Assembly: GCA_910583815.1 (NCBI GenBank)
Contig: CAJTZB010000124.1
Span: 1-7,589 of the forward strand
DNA: 7,589 nt
DNA from: an uncultured Lachnospiraceae bacterium
GTDB taxonomy: Bacteria; Bacillota; Clostridia; Lachnospirales; Lachnospiraceae
Direction of reading: 5' to 3'
In this document: piece after piece, positions 5,765 to 7,589 of the stretch
Layout: the number at the start of each line of letters is the position of its first letter
Position numbering within the stretch: position 1 is the first letter of the stretch
Translations under genes and position numbers: made by a program
Notes under the pieces: generated by a model
What the model was told of the DNA's origin: nothing
Seen by the model: the letters and a program-made list of their open reading frames with translations, nothing else
Database searches by the model: none

Positions 5765-7589
5765 TTATAAAAGCGTTTTTACTTCGCCAAACATATCCCT
5801 GCACTCTTCTACTTTTGCAGCAGAACCAACCGTACAGATACAGCCTGAAGAAAGCATTGCTGTAAGCACCGGCCCAGTCTTCCGGATATCCTCTGCTGTC
5901 GTTGCAAGGATTTCATCACGCCTTCTCTGCTCATCCTGCTCCGTCTTTCCGGTCAGATAAGCTACAAAGGAACGGCTTCCTTCTGTTCTAGGCGACAACG
6001 GTGCATCAATGTTGCTCATCGTCCCAAGGATATTCTTTGTCATTTCACGCTCTTCTGCATCAAAGTTTGCCACATAATCCGGCAAAGTATTATAAATTGC
6101 ATTTGTCTCAGCAAGGTTCGGGTCACGGAAAGAATAAGTAAATGCACGGCCATGCAGTTCACTGATTGCAATGCCTCCGCCGTAAGCTCCGCCCTTTACG
6201 CGGATTTCATTCCAAAGGTATCCGTACCCAAGCAATGTCTGCAATACATCCAAAGAACCGCTGAACGGAATACCCTGTTCCTTGAAGCTGCCGCTGCGGA
6301 TAACATAGTTTACCTGCCCAGGCGTCTTAAAGCCTTCATTCTTCTTTTCACATGCCATATGAAGCTGCTCTCCCGGAACATCTGGGTACAGAGCCGAAAG
6401 GATGACTTCTGCCTCCTTCTCAAATGCCTGCTTTCCGTCCTCAGAAGCCGTCAGGCTGATAGTCAGGTTTTCCTTTGTAAAAAGATGTTCTGCCGCCCCT
6501 TTAAGCTTCTCTGAAATCTCTTTTTGCTTCGTGTCGTACTCTGCAGCCAGTCCTTTAATAAACTCGTAATAGCCAATTCCCTTCGTCGCTTCCTCATATG
6601 CCGCATTCTCGCTATAGTAGGATGCCGCTCTCTGGATTGCTGCGCTGTGTCCTGCCTGTATAAACAGCATTTCCAGCTTTGACTTGATTTCCAAAAGGAT
6701 TTCTTTTAAACGCTTGCCGTCCGTGAAATCCGACTCACATAAAATCTCTTCTAATAATGCTGCCGCTCTGTCTGTATTTCCAGTCAGGGCCTTAATTGTA
6801 ACTGCAAGCCCCGGATGGAATGCCGCGCAGTTGTTCTGCTCCGCATATGCCATAAGCTCAGTCGAAAATCCGCCGGTATACGTATCAATTTCGTCAGACA
6901 GCTCCTGATAGCTGTGTTTCTTTGTGCTGACCATCGACAATACATCAGAAAGCAGTCCAATATAGGAAACCTCATCCTGTGACATTTTTTCTGCACTGAA
7001 CAAAAGTTTAATATAGCTGATGCCATTTGTGAAAATATCATGCCATACTGCTTTTGTTTTGCCTTCTAAAAATTCCTTATTCTTAAAGCCCTTTGCCTTC
7101 TTTTCAATGTCAGAAATGGAAAGCAATGGAATTGTCTCTAACTGTTCTTTTGTGGAAGGCTCATCCTGATATGCTTTTAATGCCTTAGTAGACGCAACCA
7201 AGGCAGCAACCTCTTCTTTGCTAAGGCTTGCTTTATACTCTGCCAGCTTTTTCTTCATTTCTTCTGTCTTTTTCGCATTCAGTCCTGCCTTTGGCAGAAG
7301 TTCCAGCACAATACCGTGCTTGCTGTCTAAGAGATATTTTTGAATCAGCTCTTCAAAATATCCGGTATTTACTTTTTCTTTTAATTCAGTGTATACCTTG
7401 TTGGCATGCATATACAGAAATGGCTGATCATCGTCATACAGCCAGCTGTTCATAATGTTGATGCCATACATCAGGCCCTTCGGGAAGCGTCCGAAATCTG
7501 CTTCTCTGTAACGGAACTCCTGTGCATTGATGGCAGCGAGCAGTGTAGACTTCTTTAAGCCTTCTTTCACGCACTTTTCCAAAGCTGTG
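5765..7589 (-). CDS. M16C (insulinase/PreP-like) metallopeptidase, C-terminal part
   Basis: Zinc peptidase of the pitrilysin/insulinase superfamily, PreP-like M16C branch, which degrades peptides inside a closed two-lobed chamber. Residues here (607 codons up to the window edge) read without a stop. The frame continues past base 7589; the TTG at 7582 is an internal leucine codon, not a start. The visible part begins in the second M16 domain (EFRYREADFGRFPKGLMYG), continues through the M16C-associated linker region rich in Lys and Glu (roughly residues 90-170 of the visible part), and ends with the catalytically inactive C-terminal lobe. That lobe has IRVKGGAYGGG near residue 460, whose Arg and Tyr are the conserved substrate-positioning pair of the family. 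The zinc motif HxxEH is N-terminal and outside the window, so activity cannot be judged. Relatives are about 970 residues. No signal peptide can be assessed. The stop is 31 bases before era. Confidence 0.93.
   Translation of the reverse strand, partial: TALEKCVKEGLKKSTLLAAINAQEFRYREADFGRFPKGLMYGINIMNSWLYDDDQPFLYMHANKVYTELKEKVNTGYFEELIQKYLLDSKHGIVLELLPKAGLNAKKTEEMKKKLAEYKASLSKEEVAALVASTKALKAYQDEPSTKEQLETIPLLSISDIEKKAKGFKNKEFLEGKTKAVWHDIFTNGISYIKLLFSAEKMSQDEVSYIGLLSDVLSMVSTKKHSYQELSDEIDTYTGGFSTELMAYAEQNNCAAFHPGLAVTIKALTGNTDRAAALLEEILCESDFTDGKRLKEILLEIKSKLEMLFIQAGHSAAIQRAASYYSENAAYEEATKGIGYYEFIKGLAAEYDTKQKEISEKLKGAAEHLFTKENLTISLTASEDGKQAFEKEAEVILSALYPDVPGEQLHMACEKKNEGFKTPGQVNYVIRSGSFKEQGIPFSGSLDVLQTLLGYGYLWNEIRVKGGAYGGGIAISELHGRAFTYSFRDPNLAETNAIYNTLPDYVANFDAEEREMTKNILGTMSNIDAPLSPRTEGSRSFVAYLTGKTEQDEQRRRDEILATTAEDIRKTGPVLTAMLSSGCICTVGSAAKVEECRDMFGEVKTLL

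Noticed and set aside
7580..7582. TTG as the start of a 605-residue peptidase
   Set aside because: The frame stays open to the window edge, and the sequence matches the interior of an M16C peptidase whose zinc motif should lie further upstream.

Overview
The window is a compact stretch of ordinary chromosome in which every gene I can support lies on the minus strand. Read in the direction of transcription, from high to low coordinates, the order is: C-terminal part of an M16C (insulinase/PreP-like) metallopeptidase, era GTPase, a 51-residue YqzL-like protein, recO, a membrane-anchored alpha/beta hydrolase, glycyl-tRNA synthetase, and the N-terminal part of pyruvate phosphate dikinase. Both end genes are cut by the window edges. 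No stretch of 300 bases lacks a gene. I see no tRNA or rRNA gene, insertion sequence, CRISPR array, prophage gene or attachment site.

The organism is most likely a Gram-positive anaerobe of the Clostridia, probably Lachnospiraceae (Clostridium cluster XIVa). This is inferred from remembered family resemblance. The glycyl-tRNA synthetase is the single-chain homodimeric type with a Cys4 zinc site. The dikinase places its D321, E323 and R337 at the same numbers as the well-studied Clostridium symbiosum enzyme. The era-yqzL-recO order is a common Firmicutes arrangement.

Layout: (1) From 7589 to about 2819 the genes are closely spaced (31 bases between the peptidase and era, 75 between era and yqzL, a 17-base overlap between yqzL and recO, about 60 bases between recO and the hydrolase). 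I see no internal terminator or convincing internal promoter, so this looks like one transcription unit whose promoter lies outside the window. Era (30S maturation) and RecO (recombination mediator) are housekeeping functions; the hydrolase looks like an accessory passenger. (2) glyS has its own promoter with perfect consensus -35 and -10 hexamers 17 bases apart, followed by a leader of roughly 75 bases with an imperfect hairpin and no T-box. (3) ppdK has its own extended -10 promoter and a strong ribosome binding site. No intrinsic terminator is visible after glyS, so some read-through into ppdK is possible.

I looked for an undescribed system and did not find one. The points most worth a second look are small: the YqzL-like gene overlapping recO, a 10-base direct repeat with 14-base period covering the era start codon, the glyS leader, and the divergent hydrolase between recO and glyS.
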